Shown: positions 10,801-21,431, numbered from the stretch's first letter. The stretch is 64,000 bases of DNA from Enterovibrio sp. JCM 19048 (GCA_001310415.1 BAXE01000015.1:52263-116262), one strand, 5' to 3'. Notes: generated from the sequence alone by a model not told the origin. Numbers and translations are program-made.

Positions 10801-11918
10801 TTTTGCAGCAGGTTTTGCTTCGCTTCACTGAAATCCCCATCGGAGATGGCTTCAGATACATCCATCACGCTCGACAGGGCGTTGAGGATCAAGCGGTTGA
10901 GTGCGTAGACAATCGCAAGCCCTAACAGCGCCGAAATGATCGCGGCGGTTAACAGGGCGAAAATGGTGAGGCTGAGGGTTTGGTTGAGGGAGTTCAGCGC
11001 CTTATTGGCGTCGTTTTCCTCTTCCTGGGCAGATTTTGCCAAAATACCGATAAGGCGGTCGTGGACATCATGTTCCAGCTCATCTACCCGTTTGGTAGCG
11101 AGCGCTTTTGTGGTGGGGTTGTAGTTCAGGTAGATGTCGTTGGCGGTGGTTTTTATCTCTGAAAACAGGACACGGATATCTTTGAGCTTCTCAATTTCCT
11201 GCGGTTGGAGTTCCAATTGGTTAAGGCGCTCAATATATTCGACAAACAGCTCCGCACTGCTGGAAAAGTCCTGTTTCTGGCCGGTTTCACCGGCGACGTA
11301 GGCAAGCAGGGCATTCATCATATCGCCCGCTTCATCGATCATTTTGAGATAAAACTGAATGATAAGGGATTCACTCACCAGTTCGGTGTCAGCGCTTTTG
11401 CCCCCGCGGTGGTTTATCTCCCGATCCTCCGTCAGCTTTTCCAGCATTAAAATGATGTTGGTGCCAGCCCCACTTGCAAGGTTGTTGTATACCTCAAAGG
11501 CGTCGATTTCGTTTTGGGGATTAAAACGTTCAAAGACGCCGTTTTCGATACTGGTTTTATACTCATCAATCAGGTTTTTGATCGTCACCATTTTCTGTAC
11601 GTTTTCAACGGTTTCTGATTCAAGCTTGATGAGATTGTTGAGCTTGGTGTTGAAGTCGAGGGACGCTTCTTTAAAGACCTCAATTTCTTCAGCTTCACCT
11701 CCAAGGTATTCCAGCACAGTAGACTGCATCAGGTTGGCTGATTCGAGCATTCGCAGGTAATAGAATGCGGCAGGGACATCATCGGTCGAGATACTTTTCG
11801 ATGCGCGCTGGGCATTGTTGAGGAAATACCAGGCAAGCATGAAGGTGATCAGCAATATGACCAGATTCAGGCTGAAGCCGGAAAGGATGATGGTTTGCAG
11901 TTTCTTATGCTTTGCCAT
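7824..11918 (-). CDS. Large hybrid sensor histidine kinase: TM-helical bundle-HAMP-GAF-HisKA-HATPase-REC-REC-REC (frameshifted)
   Basis: The protein starts at 11918 and is reconstructed at about 1366 residues. In order: a transmembrane segment (residues 10-32), a helical periplasmic region, a second segment near 310-335, HAMP, and a GAF domain (GEGLIGQ spans the first frameshift near 10440). A coiled coil follows, then the H box NMSHELRSPLNS, N box NLIANAIKF, DTGIGI and GTGLGLSI. Three receiver-like domains come next. The first two (RILIISDD; HALLLSPH) look degenerate. The last is canonical (RLLVVDDQ, LILMDIMMPEMDG, LTAKAM). A two-base loss in a G run near 8400 separates it from the rest. The gene overlaps the upstream REC-PAS-GGDEF-EAL gene by 14 bases, suggesting one transcript linking phosphorelay to cyclic-di-GMP. 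Confidence 0.85.
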
Positions 11919-14071
11919 AAATGCCGTCCAGAATCTTGTTGCGCTTTTTCAGCCAGGCCAGCGTGTCTGCTTCTGACATGGGTTTGGCGTAACGAAAACC
12001 CTGGGTAAAGTCGACGCCCGCTTGTCTGAGAAAAGCCTCCTGCTCGCGTTTTTCAACGCCTTCTGCAACCACGCTGAAACCGAGTTTATGGCAAAGGTCG
12101 ATGGTGGATTTCACCACCACTTCATCTTTCCCTTGAGAACCCAGCCCACGGATAAAACTCTGGTCGATCTTTATCTTGTCGGCGGGCAATTCTTTCAGGT
12201 ACATCAGGGAGCTGTAGCCGGAACCAAAGTCATCGACGGCAATGGTAATCCCCAGTTTCCTGAGGTCTTTGACGATTTGGATGGCACTTTCAATATCACT
12301 CATCAGCAAGTTTTCGGTGATCTCCAACTCGATGAGGTGCAGGCCAATCTGGTGTTTTTCCTGCGCGGCTTTGATTTGGGTAATGATGATGCCTTGCTGG
12401 AACTGCTTCGGACTGACGTTGATAGTGACCCTTGCTGTTGGCGGCCAAAGCCCTGCATCCGTCCAGGATTTTAACTGGGCAAAGGCGTTGTCGATGACCT
12501 GCGCGCCGAGATCAATGATCAGGTTGGATTCTTCAGCGACCGGGATGATCTTGCCGGGCATGATGAGCCTTTCTCCGGGTGAGGCCAACGGACCAGCGCC
12601 TCCATGGCGCCGAGGCGGCCGGTTTTTGCATCAATAATGGGGTGGTAGTAGCAGACGGTTTCATGGCGGTTAATGCACTCGCGCAACTCACTTTCAAAGG
12701 AATAGTAATCGGCGGTTGAGTTTTTAAACTCTTCTTCAAATTTCCACCCATTGGTTGCCACCGGATTGTTTTGAAAGGCTTACGGCGATATGCCCGGCGC
12801 GGATGATGTTTTCGGCATCGCCGCCACAATCGGGTAGGTAACCGCGCCAATGCTGGCGGTGATGTAGCGCTGCCTGCCGTCACAGTCAAACGGGGCATTA
12901 ATGGTCGACATCAGTTTTTCGGCGGTCTCTTTGATGTCAAAACCGTCTTCGACATCCTGGAACAGAATCGCGAACTCATCGCCACCGATGCGGGCAATCA
13001 CATCGGTTTTACGGATATGGTTTACCAGCCTTTCCGCCACCTTGATAAGTAACCTGTCGGCGACAACATGCCCGAACTCATCGTTGATTTTTTGAACTTG
13101 TCCAGGCTGACAAAACACACGGAGAAGCGTTTTGCGTGGCGATCGCTACGGTGTATTTCGTTTCGGAGCAGCTCGGCAAACAGCACACGGTTGGGGTGAC
13201 CGGTCAGGGCGTCGTGTGTGGAAACATGGAGCAGGGTATTCTGGTATTTAATCTCTTCAGTGATGTCCTGGAAGATCATGACACCGCCTGAACCTTCGGT
13301 GGTGTTGTAGGGACCGAAGGAATACTTGATGGTTCTGACATCCTGATTGGCGGTCACAATGTCCAGTTGGCGGTGCTTGCGCACGGTATTGTTGGCAATC
13401 GCCTCTGCCAAAGCGCTTTGCGCCCAGTCAATATAGGTTTCTCCCTCAGGGTGGAGCACATCGAGCAGATTTTTGCCAAGCAGGGTGGATTCGGTTTCGC
13501 CCAGTGTGACCAGGGAGGCCGGGTTGAGATACACCACGGTGCCGTTTTCATCGCAGGCGATGATCCCTTCCTGCGCGTACTCAAGGATCAGGTTTTTACC
13601 GCGTTCGAATTGTGTGGTTTGCTCAACCAGAGATTTCAGTTTGTGGTTCTGGTTATCCAGCGAGAGGAAGTACTTCACCTTGGTGGTGAGTATTTTGGGG
13701 TTAATGGGTTTGCAGACGTAATCAATGGCGCCGAGTTCATAGCCTTTTTCCACATAGGCTTCGTCTTTGTGGATGGCGGTGACAAATATAATCGAGATAT
13801 GACGGGTTTTAGGGTGTTTACGAATCAACTCTGCGGTGCTGAAGCCGTCCAGTTTCGGCATCTGCACATCCATCAGTATCAAGGCAAAATCCGGGGTGCT
13901 GGCGAGGATGGCGAGGGCATCCGTACCGGAGAGCGCTTTGACAACCTCGGCCCCCAGTGGTGCTAACAGCTCTTCCAGGGCAAACAGGTTTTCTTCTTTA
14001 TCATCAACGATGAGTATTTTGGATTTGTGATTTTTGGATGGTGAGCGTTTTGAGCGAAAGAATAACGTCAT
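11905..14071 (-). CDS. Response regulator with PAS, GGDEF and EAL domains (frameshifted)
   Basis: I choose the start at 14071 (MTLFFRSKRSP), just before the receiver domain (ILIVDDKEEN, ILMDVQMPKLDG, VTAIH, KPINP). A PAS domain (EYAQEGIIACDENG), a GGDEF domain with intact ARIGGDEFAILF and an EAL domain with EALVRW, DDFGSGYSSL and KIDQSF follow. Both cyclic-di-GMP catalytic motifs are present, so synthesis and hydrolysis are both possible. Frameshifts near 13095, 12800 and 12575 split it into four open frames; the reconstruction is about 722 residues. The end overlaps the start of the hybrid kinase gene, which is the obvious candidate phosphodonor for the receiver domain. Confidence 0.85.
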
Positions 14072-14452
14072 ACTGTTCTTATCTCTTTGATAGATTCGCA
14101 CCAGTCGGGTTTGCCTTTTTGTGCTCCGGCCTTGCAAGGAACGCGCAATCAAAGTGCCGCGTAACCGCAGACAGGCCATTGGCGGAAAGCCGCCTCCCCG
14201 GATTTTCGCAGTCAGGTAACAACCCTCTTAAAAATTAAGTTTAGTCTCACTTTTGATTTGCATGGAGAAAGGAGGAATTTCACCTCTGGCATAGCGACAG
14301 AACGAGACAGGCGAAGGGGGACGGGGCTGGAATTAGTGTGATGGAATCGACATTTTTTGTGACAATAGCAAAGCTTTTTCCTTTGTCTGCCGATACATAG
14401 GGAGATCGTTTGCCGCTTTTGGCTTTTGTAGCGTCCCTCCGAGTAGTATCGA
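14072..14452. other. Intergenic region between divergent signalling genes, 381 bases
   Basis: This gap separates the divergent REC-PAS-GGDEF-EAL gene and the chemoreceptor gene. Open frames here are short and extend from neighbours. It should hold both promoters, but I recognise no operator, RNA or repeat. Confidence 0.5.
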
Positions 14453-16334
14453 ATGAAAAGAACCATCAAGACCCGACTTCTTCTCTCTATCGCCCTGATT
14501 GTGGCTGCCGTGAGTGCAGTGCAGTCCTGGATTTCTATCAATACCCTTCGCAGCACTACCGCTGAAGCCATCGAGCATGAAATGCGCGATGCCGGTCACT
14601 CGCTTTCCAATTACATCAACAGCTGGTTGGGGATCCGTGCCGACATGCTTTCGGCCAACCTGACCTTACTGGCTGCCGGTGAGAATGCTGACCGTGAAAT
14701 GCTGGTGACGAAAAACGCCGGTGATTTTCTGTCGGTGTATGCCGGTTTCAGCGATGGCACTATCGCGTGGGGGATAAGTCTGAATCCTGGCCTTCAGATT
14801 ACGATCCGCGTACCCGCCCTTGGTATCAGGATGCGATGAAAGCCGGTGAGCAGATCATTACCGACCCGTATAAGGATTTTGACGGCAGCATGGTGGTGAG
14901 TATTGCGGAACCGTTCCGAAGCGTACGTCAGGGCGTTGCCGCGCTGGATGTGACGGTGACAGATATCGTCAAACAGGTGCTGAATATCAAGCTCAGCAAC
15001 AGCGGGTTTACTTTCTTGCTCGACAGCAATGACCTGATTGTGGCCTACCGCGACAACGGGCTGGTGGGTAAAACCGCAGCCGCCATCGATCAGGCGCTTT
15101 CCGCTGACAAACTGGCCACTTCATTGCGTGAAGGTGGTTTGCAAACATTCACCTCTGCAAGAAACGGGCAGGAAAAACTGCTGGTGGTGATGCCGGTCAG
15201 TGGCACGGAATGGAAGCTGGTGGTCGTGGAAGACAGTGCTGAAGCCTTTGCGGTGGTGACGGATGCGGTTTATGAAACCCTATTGATGTCGCTGGTACTG
15301 TTTGTGTTGATTGCCGCGGTTGCCACCTGGCTTATCAGCAAACAACTGCGCCCACTGGCTGAACTGAACCAGGCGGTGAGTGAGCTGGCAAACGGCGAGG
15401 GCGATCTGACCCATCGCCTGCACATCGAGCGTGACGACGAGATTGGTCAGTTGGCGGGCAGTGTTAACCGCTTCCTGGCGCAGCTTCAGGTTATCATCAA
15501 AGACATTGTTTCCCAGACTTCGGTACTGAGCGAGTCGGCGTCGCAGTCCCGCGTGCTGTCGGAAGGGGCAACGGATGTTCTTCGCGGCCAACAGAGCAAT
15601 ATCGATCAGGTGGCGACGGCAATCCATGAGATGTCAGCCACCGCCGGTGAAGTGGCAAGCCATGCTGAAATGACAGCCAATGCGGCGCAGGTAGCGGAAA
15701 CATCGTGTCATGACGGGCTCGACGTTATCGGGAAAACCGCACCGGCATCGAAACCCTGTCGACCCAGATTGATGCCGCAGCCAGCGTGATTGAAGAGCTG
15801 GACGCCAACGCACAAAGCATCAACCAGATCATCGCGACCATTCAGGGCATTGCTGAGCAGACCAACCTGTTGGCACTGAACGCGGCCATTGAAGCAGCGC
15901 GTGCCGGTGAGCAAGGGCGTGGTTTTGCCGTGGTGGCCGATGAAGTGCGAGTGCTGAGCCGCCGCACCCATGATTCGACCGAAGAAATCCGCGCCATGAT
16001 TGAAAACCTGCAGGGCAATACCCAGCAGGCCGTCAGCACTATGAAAGCGAGCACAGAGCAGGCGACCTTTACCGTTTCACTGGCGGAAGAAGCAAGCGCC
16101 AAGCTGGATCAAATTACCCAGGCAATTGGCGATATCTCCCAGATGGCGTTCCAGATTGCCAGTGCTGCAGAAGAGCAGCGTGCGGTAACAGAAGACATCA
16201 GCCGCAATACGCAGGCCATCAAAGATGTGTCTGACAAAGTGGCGGCGCAGGCAGTAGTCAGCGGCGAGCAGAGCGCGAGCATTGCGGCAACGGCTGATCA
16301 TGTCAGGGAAAGCGTCAGCAAGTTCAGGGTGTAA
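14453..16334 (+). CDS. Methyl-accepting chemotaxis protein with periplasmic Cache domain (frameshifted)
   Basis: The N terminus [17 protein letters not shown] is a transmembrane anchor. It is followed by a periplasmic Cache/PDC domain whose [12 protein letters not shown] motif is typical of dCache chemoreceptors. A second transmembrane segment ([19 protein letters not shown]), HAMP, and a signalling domain with the conserved hairpin [20 protein letters not shown] complete it. A lost G near 14770 and a lost A near 15735 split it into three open frames; the repaired length is about 627 residues. The ligand is unknown; Cache receptors often bind amino or organic acids. No CheB/CheR-binding pentapeptide is seen at the end (...SVSKFRV). 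Confidence 0.9.
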
Positions 16335-16357
16335 GCGCGTTCTCACACCTATCAACG

Positions 16358-16387
16358 AAAGAGCCCCGGTCAAAACCGGGGCTCTTT
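16358..16387. terminator. Bidirectional rho-independent terminator
   Basis: AAAGAGCCCCGGT at 16358-16370 pairs perfectly with ACCGGGGCTCTTT at 16375-16387 around the loop CAAA. A/T tracts on both sides serve the convergent chemoreceptor and AhpD-like genes. Confidence 0.9.
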
Positions 16388-16405
16388 GTTATTTAAAACG
16401 GAGTC

Positions 16406-16939
16406 TTACACCGTCAGCGATACCGCTGGGAAGTCGACATCTGTGCCAGCAATATGGTTGGCGTAGTTGGTGAAGGTGTTCAATGCTACCTGCGCCAGCA
16501 CTTCAAACAGCAACTCGTCAGTCAGCCCTTTTGCCTGCAGCTGTTGCAGTTGCTCGTCAGAGATAACGCCGCGTTGCTTAACTGACAGTGCTGCAAATTC
16601 CACAATCGCCTGATCCAGCGGGTTGTCTGCCGTGATCTTACGCGCTGCGAGGATTTCATCCTTGCTCAAGCCGGTGCTTGATGCGATTAGTGTGTGTGCT
16701 GACAGGCAGTATTGGCAGGCGTTTGTCTGTCCAACCGCCAGAGCAACCAGCTCTCGCTGACGCGCAGTCAGTTTGCCTTTACCCAGCTCATCACCCAACG
16801 CCAGAATCGCATTCAATACGGTTGGCGAATGAGCAATGGTTGCGTACAGGTTTGGCACCATGCCCAGTTTCTTGTTGATAGCAGACAGGGTGATTTCCGC
16901 GGCGCCTTGAGGGTTAACCAGTTTTTCAATACGAGACAT
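16406..16939 (-). CDS. Carboxymuconolactone decarboxylase / AhpD-like family protein
   Basis: I place the start at 16939 (MSRIEKLVNPQGA), behind GGAATATC; a longer frame upstream lacks support. The 177-residue protein has the AhpD-like core LTARQRELVALAVGQTNACQYCLSAHT, with the CxxC redox pair and following histidine (CQYCLSAH). Family members are peroxidase-related or decarboxylase-like, and the class is often an oxidative or electrophile stress protein. The AraC-family regulator starts 109 bases away on the opposite strand and is probably its controller. Confidence 0.8.
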   Translation of the reverse strand: MSRIEKLVNPQGAAEITLSAINKKLGMVPNLYATIAHSPTVLNAILALGDELGKGKLTARQRELVALAVGQTNACQYCLSAHTLIASSTGLSKDEILAARKITADNPLDQAIVEFAALSVKQRGVISDEQLQQLQAKGLTDELLFEVLAQVALNTFTNYANHIAGTDVDFPAVSLTV

Positions 16940-17048
16940 AGTGATATTCCTTTTTGTTTGTGTCTGTTGTTTTGTTGGAGCCATATTGACACGACGAGTA
17001 AGACGAATTATCACTAATGGTCTCAATGGATATACCAAGAGTCTTTTT

Positions 17049-17857
17049 ATGGATGCGCTATCGGCTCTTATTCAATATGCCTCTCCCAAGGCAAACCTGT
17101 TTTTCAGTGGCAACTTGTGTGGCAGCTCAGAGAGCGACTCGCAGGGCGGTCAGCTTCATTTGCTGAAAAGCGGCGAGTTAAATGTGTATGAGACAGGCGG
17201 CGGCAAACATGTGCTGACTGAACCGACGCTGATTTTCTACCCCAAGGGGCGCAGCCATAAATCCAGTCACAGTCACTGCAAGGGTGCGATTTGGTGTGTG
17301 CCACGGTGTCGTTTCAGGACTCACCCTTATTCAGGGCAATGCCGGAGATGGTGGTTATCCCCCTCAGCCAGCTAACTCACCTTGAGGCTGTGCTGACCTT
17401 GCTGTTTGATGAGGCGTTTTCAGAGCGCTACGGTCATGTGGCGAGCGTCGCCCATCTGCTCGACTTGCTGTTGATTCTGCTTATCCGCCATTTGGTGGCA
17501 GAAAAAATCTGCGAAGCCGGTGTGCTGGCGGCACTTTCACACCCGAGGCTGGCATCGTCACTGGAAGTGATGCACAACCAGATGGATGAGCCTTGGACGA
17601 TTGAAACATTGGCGCAGAAAGCCGGTATGTCCCGCGCCCGTTTTGCGGCGGTTTTCCAGCAAACCCTCGGCCAGCCGCCGCTCACTTACCTGACCGAAGT
17701 ACGCCTGCTGAAAGCGCAGCAACTGCTGCTTGCCGGACAGCCGATAAAATCGGTGGCACTGGAAGTGGGATACAGTGGCAGTGTTGCCTTTACCCGTGCT
17801 TTCAGCCGCTGTTTTGGCACAACGCCTGCCCAGTGGCTGGCGACGTTACAAGCCTAG
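17049..17857 (+). CDS. AraC-family transcriptional regulator, Cupin_6 type (frameshifted)
   Basis: The start at 17049 gives MDALSALIQYASPKANLFFSG. The N-terminal half resembles the cupin sensor domain of the AraC_N/Cupin_6 group. The C-terminal half has two helix-turn-helix motifs (WTIETLAQKAGMSRARFAAVF and IKSVALEVGYSGSVAFTRAF) and the ending FGTTPAQW. A lost G near 17290 (KGADLVCATVSFQD when repaired) splits the gene. It is divergent from the AhpD-like gene, a common arrangement in which this regulator group controls a neighbouring oxidoreductase. Its stop overlaps that of the convergent DUF2927 gene by 12 bases. Confidence 0.8.
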
Positions 17858-18603
17858 TTCGGTGACAAACTCACTTTTGAGGTAGAGATCGATAGATTGC
17901 TGCGGCCAGCCCGGATGGTCAGTAAACCATTTGTCGAGCAATGGCATCACTTGCGTTTTGCCCATACCGGCTCGCACCTCAGATGAGTAGAGCAGGCGCA
18001 GCAGCGTGATATCCAGCGGGGACATCAGGTTGTTTTTGGAAGAATCATTGAAAATGGAAGGGTAGACCTTATCGGAGTCGTTCGGCAGCCCCATAGTCTG
18101 GGTTAACTCTTCCACCACACAGGCAAGCAACTTACCACGGTGACGGGCTAAATCCACCGGGATAACAATCAACGCCGTTTTGATCTCCCCGACAGAGGAT
18201 GTGGTCATGTGCGCCATACAAATCGCACCACGGAATGGAAAATCCTTCTGCGTTGGCCAAAGCTCGCGGGTTTCATCCTGCCAACGTTTCTCAGTAGTAA
18301 ACACCACCCGGATATTGGCCTTTCCTGGCGCATCAACTAGCGCAATATCATGCCCCGTGACCCGCGCTAGATCGGCCAGTTGAATGGTCGTCAGCATGGT
18401 ATGCAGCGGCGCATCACCACACGGTGATCCAGATAAACGCGAATAGGTTTGTGCCATTTGCGCACCGGATGGGAGAGGTTGTCATACTCATTGTTCAGGG
18501 CAATCAGGCTAAACGCCCTTTTCACATACGCCGGGTCGTTCCAGTTCGCCAGCGCAGGGGCGCAAAGCAGCGAAAGCAATAAACCCCAGATAAGTTTTCG
18601 CAT
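17846..18603 (-). CDS. DUF2927 family secreted protein (frameshifted)
   Basis: The start at 18603 (MRKLIWGLLLSLLCAPALA) gives a Sec signal peptide. The mature part reads NWNDPAYVKRAFSLIALNNEY...PIRVYLDH, then after a lost G near 18415 RVGDAPLHTML. The C-terminal region has EELTQTMGLPNDSD and SIFNDSS, the hallmark I associate with DUF2927 proteins. The pattern around EELTQ recalls zinc peptidases but lacks a clear HExxH. Function is unknown. The protein is probably periplasmic and about 250 residues long. Confidence 0.65.
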
Positions 18604-18926
18604 TTGGCTCTCCGTAGCCCAAGTGAAAAGTCGTTGTAGTGATGACAGCGCATCGAGAATTGTGGTGGTTTGTGGAGGATGTTTCCAGTTGCAGGGTTTA
18701 ATGTCCAGACACAATCATTCAAAAGATTTTTGTGTGGGTTGGGGGAGTGGTGTCTTATCTTGGCGGGGATGATTGTTCTTTTATACCCAGAAAGGTATAT
18801 AGCGGCGTAGTCTCTAGATGTGTCTGGTAGTCATTCATTTAACTGCAATCGCGTTTTTGTTTTATCGGACGTGCACAAAAGCCCGTACACAGTACAATTG
18901 ATAAACCACACATAAAAGCCTCGTCC
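18604..18926. other. Intergenic region with small inverted repeat upstream of the MTase-HNH gene
   Basis: These 323 bases separate the divergent DUF2927 and MTase-HNH genes. TATACC at 18782-18787 and GGTATA at 18794-18799 form an inverted repeat with a 6-base spacer, a possible operator. I looked for a copy of the ssrA 3' end that could mark an island boundary and did not see one. Confidence 0.4.
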
Positions 18927-20648
18927 ATGAACCGAAATATCCAGTTTTACCATCTGCATGCCAAAGACCTTGATGCCCAATATCAACAGCTAACCTTTGA
19001 ACAGGTGCATGAAAGCTGGAGAGCATACTGGCCAATAGGTCATGACCAGAACTGCAACGTGCTGGATGTTGGCGCTGGCAGTGGCAAAGATGCCAAATGG
19101 TTTGCGGAGCAGGGCTGCACCGTATATGCAGTTGAACCCGCCGATGCATTCCGTGCGATAGGTGAGGCGAGAACTGAAATCCTGCCCGTAACCTGGCTTT
19201 CAGATACCTTGCCTGAGTTGAAAGTGGTGACGCAACTCAGTGTCCGCTTTGATTGTATTTTGCTGTCTGCCATATGGATGCACATCGCCCCATCGGATAG
19301 GCCTCGGGCATTTCGAAAACTCGCCAACTTACTGGCACCCAACGGAAGACTGGTGATCACCCTGCGTCATGGCACTTTTGAAGATGCCAGATCGGCGCAC
19401 CCTGTCTCAGTAGAAGAGATAGAACAACTGGCCAAAGATCATGCTCTTCAAGTTAGGCTGAAAACCGACCTGATTAACGATTCTCTGGGGCGAAGTAGCG
19501 TCAAATGGCAGACCGTTGTGCTCACCTTGCCGGACGATGGCTCGGGCGATTTACTCACTGTCCGGCATGTGATTGTGAATGACAATAAATCAGCGACTTA
19601 CAAGCTGGCTTTACTGAGGACGCTGCTTCGCATCGCAGATGCCCACCCCGGTGCTGTGACAGACAGGCAGGATGGTCGGGTAGCTATTCCGCTCGGACTG
19701 GTGGCGCTTTACTGGATTCGCCAATACAAGCGGTTAATCGACACAGACGCCGGAGAAGGGGTTGGCATTCAGCAAAACAGCAACACCAATAAAGGGCTGG
19801 GTTTTGTGAAAGCTGATGGCTGGGGCGAGCTTAAACATCTCGTGCCGGATGACTTTGCCATTGGTGCCTTGTTCTTGGGTGATGAAGCGACTGCCCTGCA
19901 AAAAGCGCTGAAAGACGCCATAAAAACCATCGATGATGGCCCGGTTACCTTCACGTACCGGGGTGACAAAAATAACCGACTGTTTGATATACAAAAAAGT
20001 GGCAGGCGAAAAACAGCTTCAAGCTTTGTGCTCGACAGCGAATTCCTGCAAAGCTTTGGCGTATTCACGTTGGAAGAGAGTCTTTGGGACTGCCTGCGAC
20101 TGTATGCAAGTTGGATAGAACCGCTCATTGTTAATCAATGGATAGCAGAGATGAAGCGCTACAAGCACAATGAACGCCGCAACATTTCCCTGCAAACCTA
20201 TCATGACTGTCTGGCTTGGATAGATGCCAAACATGACACCCGCGATGTGAGAAAACGCATCGACAGCCTGCGGGCAGACAAGCACAAACTGGTGAGTGTT
20301 TGGAGCAATAAACCCCTTCAAGACAGCTATCAGGTAGACCATTGTTTACCTTTCGCCTATTGGCCCAACAACGATAGATGGAACCTGTTTCCTGCCTCCT
20401 TTCAGGAGAACAACACCAAGCGGGACAAAGTCCCTTCTAAACAAAGATTGAATACGGCCAAACCATATATTCTCGACTTCTGGCAACTGGCATGGGACAG
20501 CGAGCAGGATAAAACACGTTTTTTCACTGAAGCGTCGCTTTCTCTGCCAAATATTCATACCAAAGAAAGGGAGTTTGAGTCCGTGTTTGAAGCCATGCAG
20601 TTACAGGTAGCAGGGGTTAAGAGCCGTTTTCTGGTGGGGGAGTGGTGA
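18927..20648 (+). CDS. Fusion of SAM-dependent methyltransferase and HNH nuclease domain
   Basis: This intact gene of 573 residues has three parts. Residues about 1-200 are a class I methyltransferase with motif I VLDVGAGSGKDAKWF (45-59) and FDCILLSAIWMHI. Residues about 215-410 are a middle domain (ATYKLALLRTLLRIADAHPG) that I cannot assign confidently. Residues about 465-510 are an HNH-type site (VDHCLPFAYW...NLFPASFQENNTKRDKVPS) with the DH pair, an asparagine-rich middle and the closing N/K. The methyltransferase part resembles SAM enzymes for small molecules or proteins rather than a DNA methylase with a DPPY or PCQ motif. Its 3' end overlaps the convergent vsr gene by 32 bases. Base composition looks closer to the host than the rest of the island. 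A self-protecting nuclease is possible but unproven. Confidence 0.7.
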   Translation: MNRNIQFYHLHAKDLDAQYQQLTFEQVHESWRAYWPIGHDQNCNVLDVGAGSGKDAKWFAEQGCTVYAVEPADAFRAIGEARTEILPVTWLSDTLPELKVVTQLSVRFDCILLSAIWMHIAPSDRPRAFRKLANLLAPNGRLVITLRHGTFEDARSAHPVSVEEIEQLAKDHALQVRLKTDLINDSLGRSSVKWQTVVLTLPDDGSGDLLTVRHVIVNDNKSATYKLALLRTLLRIADAHPGAVTDRQDGRVAIPLGLVALYWIRQYKRLIDTDAGEGVGIQQNSNTNKGLGFVKADGWGELKHLVPDDFAIGALFLGDEATALQKALKDAIKTIDDGPVTFTYRGDKNNRLFDIQKSGRRKTASSFVLDSEFLQSFGVFTLEESLWDCLRLYASWIEPLIVNQWIAEMKRYKHNERRNISLQTYHDCLAWIDAKHDTRDVRKRIDSLRADKHKLVSVWSNKPLQDSYQVDHCLPFAYWPNNDRWNLFPASFQENNTKRDKVPSKQRLNTAKPYILDFWQLAWDSEQDKTRFFTEASLSLPNIHTKEREFESVFEAMQLQVAGVKSRFLVGEW

Positions 20649-21150
20649 AGTCATCTGCGTTCAGCTTGCATAATGCCTGGGCTGTTTCATTTACTGCTTC
20701 CAATCCTGTCCCGCTGAGTTCCCCAAATACAGCGCCGGACTTTATCCAGGTTGAAATCAGCATAAAAACAGATGGCTCCGGTATCCGCTCTTTTCCCTTG
20801 AGAGCGCATTCCCAAATCACCAATACCCTTTTGCCTTCGTTCAAAAGGGCGGACATGTTCTTTTTGTCTCTGGCTACATTGCCAGTGAGTTTGTCGCTCC
20901 AAAACTGTTTTCTCGTGTTGGGAATGTGGGACAGGTGGCAAAGGTGAAGGTGCCAGAAACAACCATTGATGAATATCGCCACGTTGTATTTTGGTAGCCA
21001 GATATCCGGTTTTCCGGGAAGAGCTTTGGGAGCGATACGATAGCGAAAGCCTCGGGTGTGCAGCCCTTGGCGAATCAGTAATTCCGGTTTTGTATCTCTG
21101 GCTTTAATCGCCCGCATGTTCCGCTTACGACTTTCGGAAAGTTCTTCCAT
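20617..21150 (-). CDS. vsr: Very short patch repair (Vsr) endonuclease
   Basis: I choose the start at 21150 (MEELSESRKRNMRAIKARDTKPE) because Vsr homology begins there; the frame extends to 21192. GKPDIWLPKYNVAIFINGCFWH carries the catalytic aspartate (D49, equivalent to the active-site Asp of E. coli Vsr) and the GCFWH segment. RVLVIWECAL matches the family C-terminal core. It is about 177 residues, slightly longer than E. coli Vsr. Vsr enzymes nick at T:G mismatches made by deamination of 5-methylcytosine. A C5 methyltransferase gene lies 475 bases away, as expected. Here it may alternatively serve as a nicking nuclease of the island. Confidence 0.92.
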   Translation of the reverse strand: MEELSESRKRNMRAIKARDTKPELLIRQGLHTRGFRYRIAPKALPGKPDIWLPKYNVAIFINGCFWHLHLCHLSHIPNTRKQFWSDKLTGNVARDKKNMSALLNEGKRVLVIWECALKGKERIPEPSVFMLISTWIKSGAVFGELSGTGLEAVNETAQALCKLNADDFTTPPPENGS

Positions 21151-21221
21151 AACCCTGCATTTCGGTGTGAGGTGTAATGGAACCTTAAACAAAAATACAG
21201 CCAGGCAATGTCTGAAATGCG

Positions 21222-21431
21222 CTAACTGTAGTTAGTTTTTACAAGGTGCTCATCTATCCATTTTTGAGCAGTTGAAAGCGCTGATTCAGGGTCTGCTGTT
21301 AGCCCTTGCTCAAGAACCTCGGTTCCATTCGAAATACAGAATTCAAAGCCACCTCGATAAACATCATAGTTTTCATCTATATAGATGATCAAGCCCTTGT
21401 AGACCTCCTCGGTTTCTGTCCAATAGCTCAT
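21222..21431 (-). CDS. Small hypothetical protein, 69 aa
   Basis: The protein MSYWTETEEVYKGLIIYIDENYDVY...EHLVKTNYS is acidic, without membrane segments or a recognisable helix-turn-helix. A GGAATCC sequence precedes the start at 21431. It sits between vsr and the divergent dcm-type gene and may share a transcript with vsr (gap 71 bases). The regular alternation of aromatic and charged residues suggests a small beta-rich fold. I do not recognise a family. Confidence 0.55.
   Translation of the reverse strand: MSYWTETEEVYKGLIIYIDENYDVYRGGFEFCISNGTEVLEQGLTADPESALSTAQKWIDEHLVKTNYS

Noticed and set aside
18604..18926. Left attachment repeat of an ssrA-type island
   Set aside because: I scanned this gap and 21193-21221 for the tmRNA 3' sequence and found no copy by eye.
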